DNA of 64,000 nt, taken from Monodelphis domestica. Taxonomy: Eukaryota > Chordata > Mammalia > Didelphimorphia > Didelphidae. The stretch lies in contig NC_077233.1 of NCBI RefSeq assembly GCF_027887165.1, forward strand, positions 180,257,207 through 180,321,206. Reading direction: 5' to 3'. Numbering within the stretch: the stretch's first letter is position 1; every line of letters begins with the position of its first letter. The notes below the pieces were generated by a model. It saw only the letters and a program-made list of their open reading frames with translations. It searched no databases and was not told the origin of the DNA. A program made the translations under genes and the position numbers. Positions 46,948 through 58,696 of this stretch are shown piece after piece.

Positions 46948-47001
46948 TTATACACACATACACATAATACAGATGTACACACACAAATACACACACATAC
47001 T
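46948..47001 (+). repeat. CA-rich simple repeat
   Basis: Imperfect (CA)n with ATA and GAT interruptions, in the probable 3' UTR. It generates the spurious histidine/threonine-rich frame nearby. Confidence 0.7.
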
Positions 47002-48123
47002 TTCACTGTCTCTTGTAAGGAATACAGCCGCAGGTGGAATTATAGTGCTCTGTCATATTTAACCTGAAACGGAAAATGCCTATGTATTATGAACACTTTC
47101 CCCAGCCTTCCACTTAATAAGAATTCACAAAGAAATGCATCTAAGATCATCTTTGTTTTTCTATTGCTTGTAAACTGAATGCTGGGGTGTATTGATGTGA
47201 TGCTAAGAGTGGATGGTGCTCCTATGCTTCTGGAGCTTGAGGTAGTAGAACACATTGATTTAATCCATCCCTTATGTACTTTTGTTCTAGCTCCTCTTTT
47301 CCAAGTTGAATAACAATTTTTTTTTTGTTTAAGTTGGTGCTCTGAACCTTAGTCCTAGTACCCTTTACACTAAATTGTCAAATTTTGATAAACTTGTGCC
47401 ATTTTCTTTGGTAAGAGAAAGCAGGTCTTAATGTCTGCCAGAACACAATTTATAAGCCTGACAGGCTCCATTAAACTTTTTTAAACTTTAATATTGGCTA
47501 CTTTTTTTTCAATTTCATTTAATCTCAAATGTTCCTTGTCACCTAAATTTCCTTTCCCTTTTCCTACTCTCATGCCCCAGCCTTCCCATTTGCTACCCAT
47601 ATACAAAGTAAACGTTTAAGATGCACTGTTCCCTATGAACAGAATGGGGAATAATTTCTTAAAAAGGAAAAATAGGTTTAGCACGTAGGGTTTTGAAGCC
47701 TTTTTTGTGCCAGTTTCAAAGCAAATCATGGAAGATTGCCTTTGTGTGTGATTTTTTAAAAAAAAAAGCTCTTAAAAGACATTATTTTTTGGTCTTCTAA
47801 GAACAGTGTACATTGAGCTTAATTGATTTATTTTGGGAAACCAGAACCGTTTTTTTACCTTGCTTGATCCTTTGGTCTTTTAACCCTCACAGTTGATCAA
47901 TTCTGTTTCCCTGTAGACAGACCTTGGCATGAATGGGTTCAGTACATCCTAGACTACAGTGACCTGAGTTTAGCTAAATATTAAAAACTTAAAATCATAA
48001 TGTCTTAAGAAATAAAACATTTAGTGGAAAACTCATTTGGCTGAAACTGAAGTCTTGCAGTCAAATTCTTAAATGTGGTTTACCCAATGAGTATAATATA
48101 TATACACTTTAAATCATAAACTT

Positions 48124-48160
48124 AATAAATATTTAACAAAACAAAACAAAACAAAACATT
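48124..48160 (+). terminator. Candidate middle poly(A) signal with AAAAC repeat
   Basis: AATAAA at 48124-48129 (another at 48011) followed by a short (AAAAC)n run at about 48136-48158. The A-rich run is genomic, so cDNA primed by oligo(dT) could falsely map an end here. Confidence 0.35.
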
Positions 48161-48507
48161 GGGGCCTGTCTTTAGTTTTGTTTTGGACCATCATACTTGG
48201 ATCATTAATTGATATAATGAACAAATGTAGTTAATTCCTAAAGGAAACCAAAGTCTGTTAAGTTATGCCAGGCTAATAGAATTTATTGATCAAAGTTTTT
48301 GGTGATTTTTTTTTTATGCCTAGATTTGCATATTCAAGGTGTGTAATTTGAATATCTAAAAGCCAAAGAGCTATGGAAAATTTTTAAAGTACTATTTTCT
48401 TGGGATAAGAAAAAGATAGTTAAGATTTAATTTGAAGATTTAATGAACTTCATAGTGGGGTAAAAGTGAAAATGCCATGAAATGACTTAAATGGGGGCGA
48501 GTGTAGA

Positions 48508-48767
48508 CACTTATTTTAGAAAATCAGAGTAAGAATATGGTTGGAGGTTTGATATTTAACACAATTGTGAGGAGTCACTGTTATTTGAATAAGGCACTTA
48601 ATTTAGAAAATCAGAGTAAAGAGATGGTTGGAGGTTTGATATTTAACACAATTGAGGAGTCACTATTCTTTTAATAAGGCACTCATTTTAGAAAATCAGA
48701 GTAAAGAGAATATGGTTAGAGGTTTGATATTTAACATTATTGAGGAGTCACTGTTCTTTGAATAAGG
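48508..48767 (+). repeat. Three-copy 85-88 bp tandem repeat
   Basis: Copies at 48508-48594, 48595-48679 and 48680-48767. Each has the order TTTAGAAAATCAGAGTAA, GAGGTTTGATATTTAACA, then GAGGAGTCACT, and ends TTGAATAAGG or similar. Copies differ by small indels and substitutions. No transposon family is recognised; it lies in the probable 3' UTR. Confidence 0.9.
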
Positions 48768-50094
48768 AGCAGTGAGCAAAGCCTTACTTGAGGATTAAAA
48801 ATTATTGAACAGCATTATGTATTGAAAACAAAAATGCCAAGAAAGTGATCATTTAGAATCTAAACAGCAGCTTTAAGTTTGGAAAGTAATATTGAACAGG
48901 AAGTTGACACTTTGTAGTTATAGATACAGTTGAGTACAAACTTTTAAAATATTTTTACTTGAGGTTAACAGATTGTCACTTTTCACTGGCTTTTTTTGTA
49001 GGGATGGTAACCTCTGGCCTTAATTTGCCCAAGGTCACACAGTCCCTTATTGATAGAGCTGAGATAAAAAAACCTTAGGTTTCTTGATTTCCTAGTCATT
49101 TCTCCTTGGCTAATGCTGCCTCAAGAAGGGTTCTTTACTTGCCAGTTACCTCTGGCAGTTGCAACTTGCTCCCATTTCAGTTGTTTGCCACCCCTCCCAA
49201 TTTCAGTGGTAGTTTCTTACAATCTACATTAATGCCCTCAACTTTTTGGCAGTGGTAGGAATGATTACTTTTCTAAACTTGGAGAAACATTTCTTTTAAA
49301 TCGCAAGCTCCCCTAGTGTAGAGGTTAAATGAATGTAGTCTGAACCAGACTAAAATGTAATTGAGAAGTGTTTAACAAAATGAATAATAAAATACCACAT
49401 AATGTTAATTTGTGGTATTACAAATATATGTGCCACTTGCAGGGATTGCGCTAGTGTATTTTTTTAATTGCACATAGTACTGCTAGGTAATAATCCCAAT
49501 CATTGTTCTTAAATCAATTTATGTGCACTTGATATTATAGTACAACTTTCCATACTCCACATTTTTTCAGGGGTTAAGTTGAGACAACCCAATCCTGACA
49601 AAATCTAGGAGGCAGGGAAGGCACTTCTACTTCCTGGTGCTTAACTCTCCCCTGCTCCTTCTCTCCATTCTGCCAACTTTCTGCTTAGATTTGTTCTTAC
49701 CAAATACCCTGCTTCTCTTCCTTCCCACCTTGCCCCCATATAAAATCCTTTCCCTCCCATAAAAATTTAGTATGAAAATTTTCACTCCTATAGCTTTGAG
49801 CAAGGTGTCATTTGTCTGTGAAGAAGTAGAATTTAACTTAAAAGATAAATCTGTTAAAGCAAAAAGGGAGGTTATTTTGTACAATTCCTTCATTTACAGG
49901 AGTGTGACCCCACAAGTTAATAGCAAGTGAGTGATAGAGCCAAGACTCCAAAGCCAAGAAACTAGAACTTGTGTCTTATATATCCTAGTCTGGTCTGATG
50001 CCCTTTTTATATCATACTGCTATTTTTAAAAACCAATCATTGGTCTGTGAGAGAAATACTTTTGAGTGGGGAGCCAGTATTTTTATGCCCCTTG

Positions 50095-50300
50095 CTGTCT
50101 TTAGGCATGGTACAGAGGGAAGAGCACTGGCTCTGAAGTTAGAGGATCTGGTTTAAAATTCCTCTTGATGTATAATACCTTTTTGACTTTGCACAAGTTT
50201 ACCCAATGTCCCCAGGCCTCAGTTTCTTCATTTGTAAAATGACTTGGTTGGATTAGCCTGTGAAGTTCCTTTTCAGCCCTAGATCTATGATCTTAAAATA
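50095..50300 (+). mobile_element. MIR-type SINE
   Basis: GGGAAGAGCACTGGCTCTGA, CTCAGTTTCTTCATTTGTAA and AGCCCTAGATCTATGATC. If the distal poly(A) site is used, this relic is in the 3' UTR. Confidence 0.6.
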
Positions 50301-50570
50301 TTATTCATATCTGTCACTATGCTTTCTGGAACAGGATGAACTGGTGAATCAGAGGTGGGTTGGTGTGGTCATGAGGCATTTTCCAAAGAAAAGCTATTTT
50401 CTATCTGGTCTAGTAGGGGCCAGTTTAGAGCCCCTCATCCCTTTCTTTTAATACTTTAGTGTTCCCATATATGCTAATTGTATGCCTGCTAATAGAAGAA
50501 CATCTGTAACTGGAGGCATTGTTTCAAGTTGCACTTTTTTAGGATTCTATCCTCTGTGAGAGTTTGTTGT

Positions 50571-50603
50571 AATAAATAAATGCGTATACTGTAACTTAAT
50601 AAA
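50571..50603 (+). terminator. Candidate distal poly(A) signal cluster
   Basis: Overlapping AATAAATAAA at 50571-50580 and a second AATAAA at 50598-50603. Downstream DNA becomes repeat-bearing and intergenic in character, which makes this a plausible distal end of HAPSTR1. Confidence 0.45.
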
Positions 50604-51289
50604 TGCGATTAATTTGGAAAATGAACTAGAACCTCAACTACTGGTTTCTCACAAGTTAACTGATTTATATTACTTTCAGTGGTAGGTAGTTTAAGTTATC
50701 CATAACCTTTTTGAAACCTGTAGCAAGACTTTGAATTTTAAAAGTTTCTATATAAGGGGGATTACTAATGTTTCTTTCTACTTGTTAAAGTTCCTGACTA
50801 GTTGCATGGAACTCTGTTGCAATAAGCAGTTTTGGCCTTTACATTGACTAAGAAACTTTATCTTTTGAATTCTACAGCTGTATGTGAAGAATTATTAATA
50901 TAGATGCTGCAGTGAGGCTATTTCATTAGACTGGAAAAGAACTATTTTGTTGAAGAGCACTACTACTTAATACTTTTTACTTTGAGGTAAAGTAGAATTA
51001 AATTAGAATTGTAGAATGTGAGAACTTAGGAAATTCTAGTCATCTAGTCCCACTTATTCTTTTATAGATGAGAAAGTGGACCCTCAGCAGTAAGTGATTT
51101 TACAAAGGTCGTATTTTGCCATTGGTCTGTGATTCTTCCTGGAATAAAATCTAAAAATATTCCTAGCGAGACCACTGTGAAAGATTTGTCTTAAAACATA
51201 TGTACCACCTAGTCAGTTTTCAGCTGGAGAGATATAGGCTAGGTATTAAATTAGATGGATTTGGTACTGGTTGAATGGCCATCCTCAAT

Positions 51290-51960
51290 ACTTCCATATC
51301 AACTTGGAAAGAAGTCTAGTATTGGATCTCTCAATGCTTGACAATGCTGTTTGATATTTTATCAGTGATTTAAATAAAGACAAATACATACTTAAAATTT
51401 TTGCATATAACACAGACTAGGGAAGAATAGCTAATGGATTGTTTTTCCAATTCAAAGTATTCCAGGAGATTCTTATAGACCAAAACATCACCAAATCACA
51501 CCAAATAGTATGAAATGTAATAGGGATAAAATGTAGTTTTATATTTGAATTCAAAAATTTACAAGTATAAGATGAGGGAGGCAATGCTAGATAAGTAATT
51601 GAAGTGAAAAAGATCTGAGGGGATTTGGTGGCCTGATTATGACTAGATATAAGGCAGTCAACAAAACTAAAGCAACCTCAGGCTGTGTTAAGAAAGGTAA
51701 TGCCCCTGAAAAAAGGGATGATCAATATTCTCCTTGCATGGTTCATGTCAAGTATTATGCTTGATTTTGAGTGCCACATTTTGGGAAGGACATTTATTGA
51801 TTAAACTGGAGACTTGCCAGAGGAAGGCAACCAGTCTTGCTTCAATCATTGCTGGTATACTCTTAAGTCCACAGGAACAACTGAAAGAGACCTTATGGGT
51901 AGTGTTCTGAGTGTTGAAAGGAGAGGTAGAGTTATAACCTAACCAAGTCCAATTTCTAGA
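51290..51960 (+). mobile_element. L3/CR1-type LINE relic
   Basis: AATAGGGATAAAATGTAG, CAAGTATAAGATGAGGGAGG, GAAAAAGATCTGAGGGGATT, AGTGCCACATTTTGGGAAGG and GAGGAAGGCAACCAG follow the end of the CR1/L3 reverse-transcriptase region as remembered. Confidence 0.6.
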
Positions 51961-52810
51961 TCTTCTATTTACTACTGTAACTTTGTGAACATTATTTTTC
52001 TTAGTGTCTTCATTTATGAAATGAGACTGGACTTAATGTCTTTTTTATTCTGCCTCTGAAAATATTTGAGATGCTAAGAAACACCTGGCCATTTGACCCT
52101 TCTCCATTTGGGTGCTCTGCTTTAAAGTAATTTTTAACATTTTCAAGAAGTTTCTATTAATATAGTTGAATGTTATCTTTTTGAAAGGGTATTGTGAGAC
52201 TTTTTAGTGCTTCTCAGTGATCTTAGGGGAAGAATGAGGAATGATGGGCCATCTCTTCATATCCCTTAGAAAATAAGAAGTCTAGTTGACTAATAATGAG
52301 CTGTCACGCTTTTGCAGTCATTGGAATTGACAGGGCAGCTTGTGAATTTTGCCTTTTTAACCCATAGTTAATAACCAAACTAGTCCTCTTGCTTTTTTAG
52401 CACAGTCACTCCTTTTTTTCTACCTTCTACCTTCTGCCATCTCCCCCGCCACCCCCGCCCCCAAGCCACTGAGACTTGTTTTCCTGGCTATGAGATGATT
52501 CATCCATTTATGGAGATGATAATTGAGGCATCAGAATAAAAGGTGGGGAAAAACAAAACTCATGTTTTTTTTAACATTGTGGACAAAATGAATTTGTTTT
52601 AGTTTCTTCTAACTGGGCTACCAGCATTTCTTCAGTGAGTTTTTAAAGTTGGACTTGTATTCCCCTCCTTATCCTTTCTTTGTATTGTGAGCCTTCAATC
52701 CTTTGCAGATAAACTGACATAGTGGAAAGACCATTGGAATCTGAAGATCTAGATTCAAATCCTGGATCTATTTGCCATCTGTCAGACCTCATGCAAGTCA
52801 CTTAAAACCC

Positions 52811-53011
52811 TACAGGCAGCTGGGTAGCTCAGTGGATTGAGAGCCAGGCCCAGAGATTGGAGGTCCTGGGTTCAAATATGGCCTTAGGTACTTCCTAGCT
52901 GTGTGACCCTGGACAAGTCACTTGACCCCCATTGCCTAGCCCTTACCACTCTTCTGCCTTAGAACCAATACATAGTAATGATTCTAGTATGGAAGGTAAG
53001 GGTTTTAAAAA
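52811..53011 (+). mobile_element. tRNA-derived CORE-type SINE
   Basis: CAGGCAGCTGGGTAGCTCAG head, GGGTTCAAATATGG, full 3' end AAGGTAAGGGTTTTAAAAAA. No clear target duplication. Confidence 0.85.
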
Positions 53012-53489
53012 AAAGAATGAAAAGACTCGGCTCTAAATCTTATGATCTTATCTCTAATTATTTCTGGAAATGAGATCTGAGAGGTCACTTAGCTCCTACT
53101 CTCCTCCGCCTCCCCAATTATCCTACTTGGTGGTTTGCTATTTGGGGACACCTGTGCCAAGGGCAATAGCACATCAAATACCATATATTATAATGTTCAT
53201 TGTGGTCCAAATAGGCTCATAGAGTTTATACCTGGAAGAGACTAGTCCAGATTCCCTTAAAGCAGCTGAGGAAACGAGACCAGAAAGATTAAGCCATTTA
53301 CTCCCATATATGCAATGGTTTAAGTAAAACCCCATCCGTATGCTGCCTTGAAACCTTTTACTAGTCATTGCCCGGGTTGGACTTGGGCCTATTGCTTACT
53401 CTAATTCTGTCTTTAGGAATTTATTGCATTGAGTTGACACTAACCTCTATTAAACTATTCTGGGTGAGGTAGGATCATAGGTGCATAGG

Positions 53490-53800
53490 TTTGAGTTCAT
53501 GAGATCATAGATCTGGGACTAGAAAGTACCATGAGAATATCTAATTCAGCTTCTTTATTTTATAGTTCAGATCCAGAAGTGCCTTGCCCATGGTCCCACT
53601 CTGCTAAGTGAAAGAATCATGATTGGAACAGAGGTCTATGCAGTGCTTTTTTTTTTTTTTTTGCTATTAACTATCATATAATCCATTCTCCTTATGTTAC
53701 AGATGAAGACACAGATAACCCAGAGAAGTGACTGACCTGCCCACAGTTACATGGATAGTGAGTAATATAGTGGGGATACAATTCCAGCATTCTGCACCAT
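53490..53800 (-). mobile_element. MIR3-type and MIR-type SINE fragments
   Basis: GATCTGGGACTAGAAAGTAC with GTGCCTTGCCCATGGTCCC, then a T-run at about 53648, then ACAGATGAAGACACAGATAA with CCACAGTTACATGG. Confidence 0.5.
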
Positions 53801-53914
53801 ACTAGGTTATCACAGCAACAGGTTTTGAGTCTTTCAAGATTCTACCTTGACCCAAGAGCCAAGTCCATTATCTAGGTAGTCTCCTTTGGGGAACCAGGGA
53901 CCATTTGCCAAAAA

Positions 53915-54310
53915 ACCTTTATTGACTAATATCTGTCCTTTTAGTCAAATAAAGCATGTTCCCTGCCCACAAGAAGTTTACAGTCCTAGTTAGGGAAAGG
54001 AAGCATAAATATAGGAAAAGAATACAATCTGAGGTTATATGATAATCTTTTCAGTCTTAGTTCTGATGAGAAAAATCCTTGGGTAGAGAAAGGAAGACTT
54101 GGTGGAGACTGGTGGTATGAGCTGGGTCTTGAAAGGTAGTTAATAAAGATAGCTAACGTTTATGTAGTGCTTTGTTGTTTACCAAGTGCTTTTCTTAATT
54201 AGCATTTAACCTAGAACTGACTTTCCAGGTTTTGTGTTTAAGCCTTTACAAATACCTTGTTTAATCCTCACAACTAAATTGAAGCAAATAGAGATTAAGT
54301 GAATTGCCTA
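53915..54310 (-). mobile_element. L2 then MIR relics, antisense
   Basis: TTCCCTGCCCACAAGAAGTT and GAGCTGGGTCTTGAAAGGTA (L2), then AACGTTTATGTAGTGCTTTG and TTAAGTGAATTGCCTAGGG (MIR), ending where the hAT at 54314 inserted. Confidence 0.55.
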
Positions 54311-54313
54311 GGG

Positions 54314-54715
54314 TAGTGACAGTGAACCTGTGGCACAGGTGCCAAAGATGGCATGCAGAGCTCTCTCTATGGTCATGTGCCACTCTTCCCCCCCCTACCC
54401 AGAGTTTGTTACTAGGCAGAGAGACTTGGGTGAGGGGTTTCCCTCCCCCTCTGCACCATGTCTCCCCATCTCTACCCAGCAGCCTAATGAGAGCACACAG
54501 GAGGTGGGGTGGGGTGGCTTCACTGGTGGCAGAGGTGGAGGGGAGTGTAGTGCTGGGGCCACTCTCCTCCGCTTCTCTCCACCTCCATCCATCAGCCCAA
54601 TAGAAGTGCTTTCTCTATACCCTGTGTGGGGTAAAGAGCGGGGAGGCAGGGTATTCCCAGCATGTGGTGGTGGTGGGGCCTGGTACTCTTGTCTCTAAGA
54701 GGTTTGCCATCAGTG
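54314..54715 (+). mobile_element. hAT element, expanded GC-rich copy
   Basis: Starts TAGTGACAGTGAACCTG and ends GAGGTTTGCCATCAGTG. Flanked by GCCTAGGG (54306-54313) and GCCTAGAG (54716-54723), 7 of 8 matching. At 402 bp it is about twice the length of its relatives at 24484 and 43208. The open frames inside it (54304-54698) are not genes. Confidence 0.75.
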
Positions 54716-55884
54716 GCCTAGAGTCATTGTCCAAGGCATGGTATGCCTACTACTAAGGCCCACCTGTCAGCTAATTAGTTACTATTTTACATATAAATTG
54801 GGAAATAATCTCAAGGAGGGAACATGACTGAGAAGACATAATTTAAAAAAAAAAACACAAATTGTATTTTTGAAGTACATTGGCCCCAGATGCCTGGAAC
54901 TAAAACTGTTAGTGATTTTGTGATTGTGATGAAGTTAATTACACATTGGGGTATAGGGAACCCTGAGCCTAGAAAATTGGAATTTTGAGACCATTAAAAA
55001 GATAACAGCTGGAAACTTGATTATATTCAAGAATAGTTGGTGGTAGAATTTGCAGGCCTGGTAGTATTGCTGAGTGGTGAGTGATAGGAATGTGAGGTAG
55101 GTGGTAGGTCTCCTGGGGGCATAACTGGTCTTAGAGGCTCATAATGCCCGTTAGTTCCTTCTTGGAGTGGGAGCACCTTTAATTGCTTTCACTCGGAACT
55201 GGATTTGTGGGGAGCTGTGGCAGTTCAGGGTATCTTGGGAAGGGAAAGGATCCCAAATGGGTTAGATAGCTTAAGGGAGTTTCTTAAAGAAATAAAGAGA
55301 ACCTATAAGCAAACTTTGGGGAGATTAACCCTAGTTCTTTAAGCTTGTGGGCGGCTTCCCTCTAGAACCCAGCCTGCAAAGAGGGGACCTAGGAATAAAA
55401 TTTTGCTAGGGACAGGTGACCAGGCTGCTTTTTCTTAATCCTCTGTGAACCCTGGTAGCACATGAGTGGGAGAAGGAAGTGAGGATGGCAGATGGGAATC
55501 TTCGCACACTACCTGCTGCTCTCACAGCCCATCTTCGGGTCTCCGGAGGGCAGCCCCGTTAGCAGGACTTTCTCTGTAAGGATCCAGCTCAGCAAGCAAA
55601 GGCACCAGCGTTTACTAGGGTTCTCTAGGGGTAGAACACTATCCTGGGTCCTCCTGCACCTGGGGGAGAAGATGCACAAAGCTTCAATCCACATGATGTG
55701 GTTGCATTAGTAATGTGCTAAGCCAAGTGTTCGATAAATGGAGAGATTTTTGTCCAAGGGGGACATTGTAGAAGGTTCTCTAGGCAGTTGACTGAGGCCT
55801 GCCTCTAAGCCTGGGCTCTCGAGAGCTGTCTGTTAGAAGGCCCGGATGTCTGAGCGACACCTACAATTTGGTATATTCAAATCA

Positions 55885-56600
55885 CACTTGTGTCTTTCTC
55901 CTTCCAACCCTCTGTCTTCCAAACTTTCCTTTTCTTTGGAGGGCAAAATCATGCCAGTCACCCAGGCTCACCCCACTAGTGTTTTCCTCACTCTCAGTCT
56001 CCCTCCCCCGAGCCGCCACGGCAGTTCAGACCCTCTTCTGGACTATTTGGAATATTGTAATAAACTGCCTGCTACTGGCCTGCTCCAGTCTCCTTGCTCC
56101 AGTCACCCTCCACACACTTGCTAGAGGGACTTTCCTAAAGCACAGGCCTGATCTTGTCCTGGCCCTACTCAATGAACGTCGGCAATGACTGTGTCAAATA
56201 GAAGGTTCTGGCATTAAATAAACCATCATTTGATCCCGACTCCCTTCCCATCATTATTACTTTGTTTAAACCCTCACTTTCTTTCTTAGAATTAATACTA
56301 AATGTCACTTCCAAAGCAGAACAGTGGTAAGGACTAGGCAGTTGGGGTTAAGTGACTTGTCCAGGGTCGCACAACATATCTGGTCAGATTTGAACTGAGC
56401 CACCTCCTGCCCTTCTTTTTGAGCTCACTATACGCGGTCTCCTTCCAGGCCTTCTTGTTCCCACACAGTACTCCATCTCTGCTTCTCCATGCACCTCGTG
56501 CCTGGAATGTCCCAGGTCTTATCTCCTTCAGGACTCGGCTCAAATGATGGCTGCCCTGTGCTCCCCTCCGCCGGCCCCCTTTCATGATGACTTTCAAAGG
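55885..56600 (+). mobile_element. L2 LINE relic, split by a tRNA-SINE
   Basis: TGGACTATTTGGAATATTGT, CTTTCCTAAAGCACAGGCCT and CTTCAGGACTCGGCTCAAAT are sense L2. The open frames 55846-56188 come from this relic. Confidence 0.6.
56262..56401 (-). mobile_element. tRNA-derived CORE-type SINE, partial
   Basis: AAACCCTCACTTTCTTTCTT, AGTGGTAAGGACTAGGCAGT and CAGATTTGAACTGAGCC; head end missing. Confidence 0.65.
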
Positions 56601-56601
56601 G

Positions 56602-57329
56602 CCAAAGGCCCCCGAGCCCTTTCTGCCCAGTGTAGAAGATTCCCCGTCCAAGGGCTAGCTCGTGGAGGTCCTCTGACCCTGAAATCCGAAAGGAACAGGA
56701 GGGCTCTAAAGGCAGCGCCCTGTTCTCTGCCCCAGGCCAGTGGGGGCCTCCTGGGGAAGAACTGGAAGCACCGGCCTCCGAGCCAAAGGGCTCCTGCACT
56801 GGCCGGGCCGAACATTCCAGCCTCCCTGGAAGTCAGTCCGGGAGCTCGGTGCTCCGTGTCCCGTCTCATGCTGATGGTCTGAGATCTCCCGGTTACCCCC
56901 GTGGAGCCTCGGCCAGGGTGCAGCCCGGGAGCGTGCCACTGCCACAATGGATGAGCTCCCGGGGCCAGTGGCATTGCAGGAGGGAGAAGTAGCCTGGCCC
57001 CGGCCCAGCTGAGCAAGGCCAGTGTCTGGCGGAGCGGGCAGAGGGCCCGGCCTGTCCTGATGTCCAAGGGCCTCGCTGAGCCTCAGGCGCTCCCACATGA
57101 ATTAGGTGCCATCTGGACATCATTAGGAGGAAGTTCCTGCCCTGGGAGCTTCGAGGACCAGCAAATGGCATTACTGCTGAGAGGGAGGGCGGGAGACAGA
57201 GGGGGTGTGTGTGTTGCCCAAGCCCGGGTGATGCGGGCCTGGGGAGGGATCTAGGAAGCCTTCCTCCCAGAAGTGACAGCATTCCAGGAATGAAGAGGAG
57301 TCACTTGGGAGGCTCTCCAGATACGGCCA
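56602..57329. other. GC-rich intergenic stretch, no gene recognised
   Basis: Higher GC with overlapping open frames on both strands (the longest on the minus strand, 129-157 codons). None has a recognisable motif, and no splice-consistent continuation was found. I treat them as composition artefacts. Confidence 0.5.
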
Positions 57330-57535
57330 CACCAAGAGCTGAGCCCTGACTTGGGAAGATCCGTGTTCAAATCTGCCCTCAGACATTGATGATGGGATGC
57401 TGGGCAAGTCTCGGCTTCAGTTTCCTCATCGACAAAGTGGGGATTATAATAGCCCCGCAGTTCCCAGGGTGGTTGTGAGGATCAAATGGGATCCTCTTTG
57501 TAAGGCACACGACAGGGCCATAATAAACGCTTGTT
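57330..57535 (+). mobile_element. MIR-type SINE
   Basis: CCTGACTTGGGAAGATCCGT, GTTTCCTCATCGACAAAGTG, GGTTGTGAGGATCAAATGGG. Confidence 0.65.
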
Positions 57536-57739
57536 TCTTTTCTTTCCATGTGTTATTTCTGTTCTACATCACTGGCCTGTTGGTGTTTCCTAAGCCAGAG
57601 ATGGTGATTCATCATTTTAGACCCGAGGAATGGGGAAGAGCTTATTTTCCGTAATTGTTCTCCATCGTCACCTCAGTCAGATTTTTCATTTTTAGAGGAG
57701 GAGGGATGAGTTCTTTGTTAAATCATGTTTATGACGGCA

Positions 57740-57945
57740 TAGTTGTGATGACACACGTACACGTAGTGCTTTATGGTTGCAAAACTTGGAAACACCTTTT
57801 ATTTTCCTGTGAGGCAGACAGTGCAAGAGCGATTACCCCCGTGTTTTACAAATGAGGAAATCCGTGTGAAGTGACTCCCCAGGAAGTGGCAGAGGCGGGG
57901 CTTGAATGTGGGTCTTCTAATTCCAAACCCCTTCTTCATCATGAT
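57740..57945 (-). mobile_element. MIR-type SINE
   Basis: GTGCTTTATGGTTGCAAAAC, TTTACAAATGAGGAAATCCG and GAGGCGGGGCTTGAATGTGG. Confidence 0.6.
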
Positions 57946-58109
57946 ATTGGGAGGAACAACAAGAACCAGCAGTAAGAAGGAATGGGGCTTGGGAATGTTG
58001 CCCAGAGAAGGGTCACCACCTTCCTCCTGTGGCCTTCCCACTGAGCCACCCTGCGCCCCATTCACTTCCTTTTTTACTAAAGATTTTGTGATGGCAGCCA
58101 GGAAGTGGG

Positions 58110-58268
58110 GGATGTGCTGATGGAAATCTGGGCCTAGAATCTAGAAGATCTGATTTCAAATTCGGTCTCAGACCCTAATTAGCTGTGTGCCCGGGCAATC
58201 CCTTTATTGACTGCCTCAGTTTTCTAATCTGTAAAATGGGGATAATAGCATGGTTGTGAGGATCTAGT
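58110..58268 (+). mobile_element. MIR-type SINE
   Basis: CTAGAATCTAGAAGATCTGA, CTAATTAGCTGTGTGCCCGG, CTGTAAAATGGGGATAATAG. Confidence 0.65.
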
Positions 58269-58495
58269 GCCTGACTCTCTGTGGCCCCACTTGGGGTTTT
58301 CTTGGCAAACATATTAAAGTGGTTTGCTGCTGTGTCCTTTTCTAGCTCATTTTATAGGTAAGGAACTGGACAAACTGGGTTGTGACCAGCCCAGGGTCCC
58401 ATCACCAGGAAGTGTCCCAATGCAGATCTGAAACCAGGAAGAGGAGCCTTCCTGACATCGGGCCTGGCCTCTGTATGTGCCACCTGGTCACCCAT
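58268..58495 (-). mobile_element. MAR1-type SINE
   Basis: GACTCTCTGTGGCCCCACTT, TTTTCTTGGCAAACATATTA, ending TGCCACCTGGTCA. Confidence 0.65.
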
Positions 58496-58696
58496 AGGAA
58501 GAACCCTGTCATGTCGGCTAGTGGCATGGCGACCAGGATCAGCCGCACTGATGCAAGATTGACTGCGGAGTGGGGCTGTAGAAGTGTCATTCTTGGGCCA
58601 AGTCTGTGACCTTCCCCTGAGTAGTGTGCATTCATTAAGAGGTCTGTGTGTCTGTGTGTGCCTCTGTGTAGCTGTTTTTGTGTCTCAGTGTCTGCC

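Larger units (their letters stand above)
45294..50620 (+). other. HAPSTR1: HAPSTR1 3' UTR (probable, end uncertain)
   Basis: After the stop codon the sequence is AT-rich, with few interspersed repeats until the MIR relics near 49.0 and 50.1 kb. Poly(A) hexamers allow several ends: AATAAA at 46306-46311 followed by a G-rich run, 48011-48016 and 48124-48129, and a cluster at 50571-50580 and 50598-50603. The longest would give a UTR of about 5.3 kb. Low repeat load supports transcript status, but this is inference. Confidence 0.5.

Noticed and set aside
54304..54698. Two overlapping open frames of 99 and 122 codons
   Set aside because: They lie inside a hAT transposon with a recognisable target duplication.
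56334..57407. Stack of overlapping open frames, up to 157 codons, mostly minus strand
   Set aside because: Overlapping L2/SINE relics and GC-rich DNA. Several frames conflict on both strands and none resembles a known protein.
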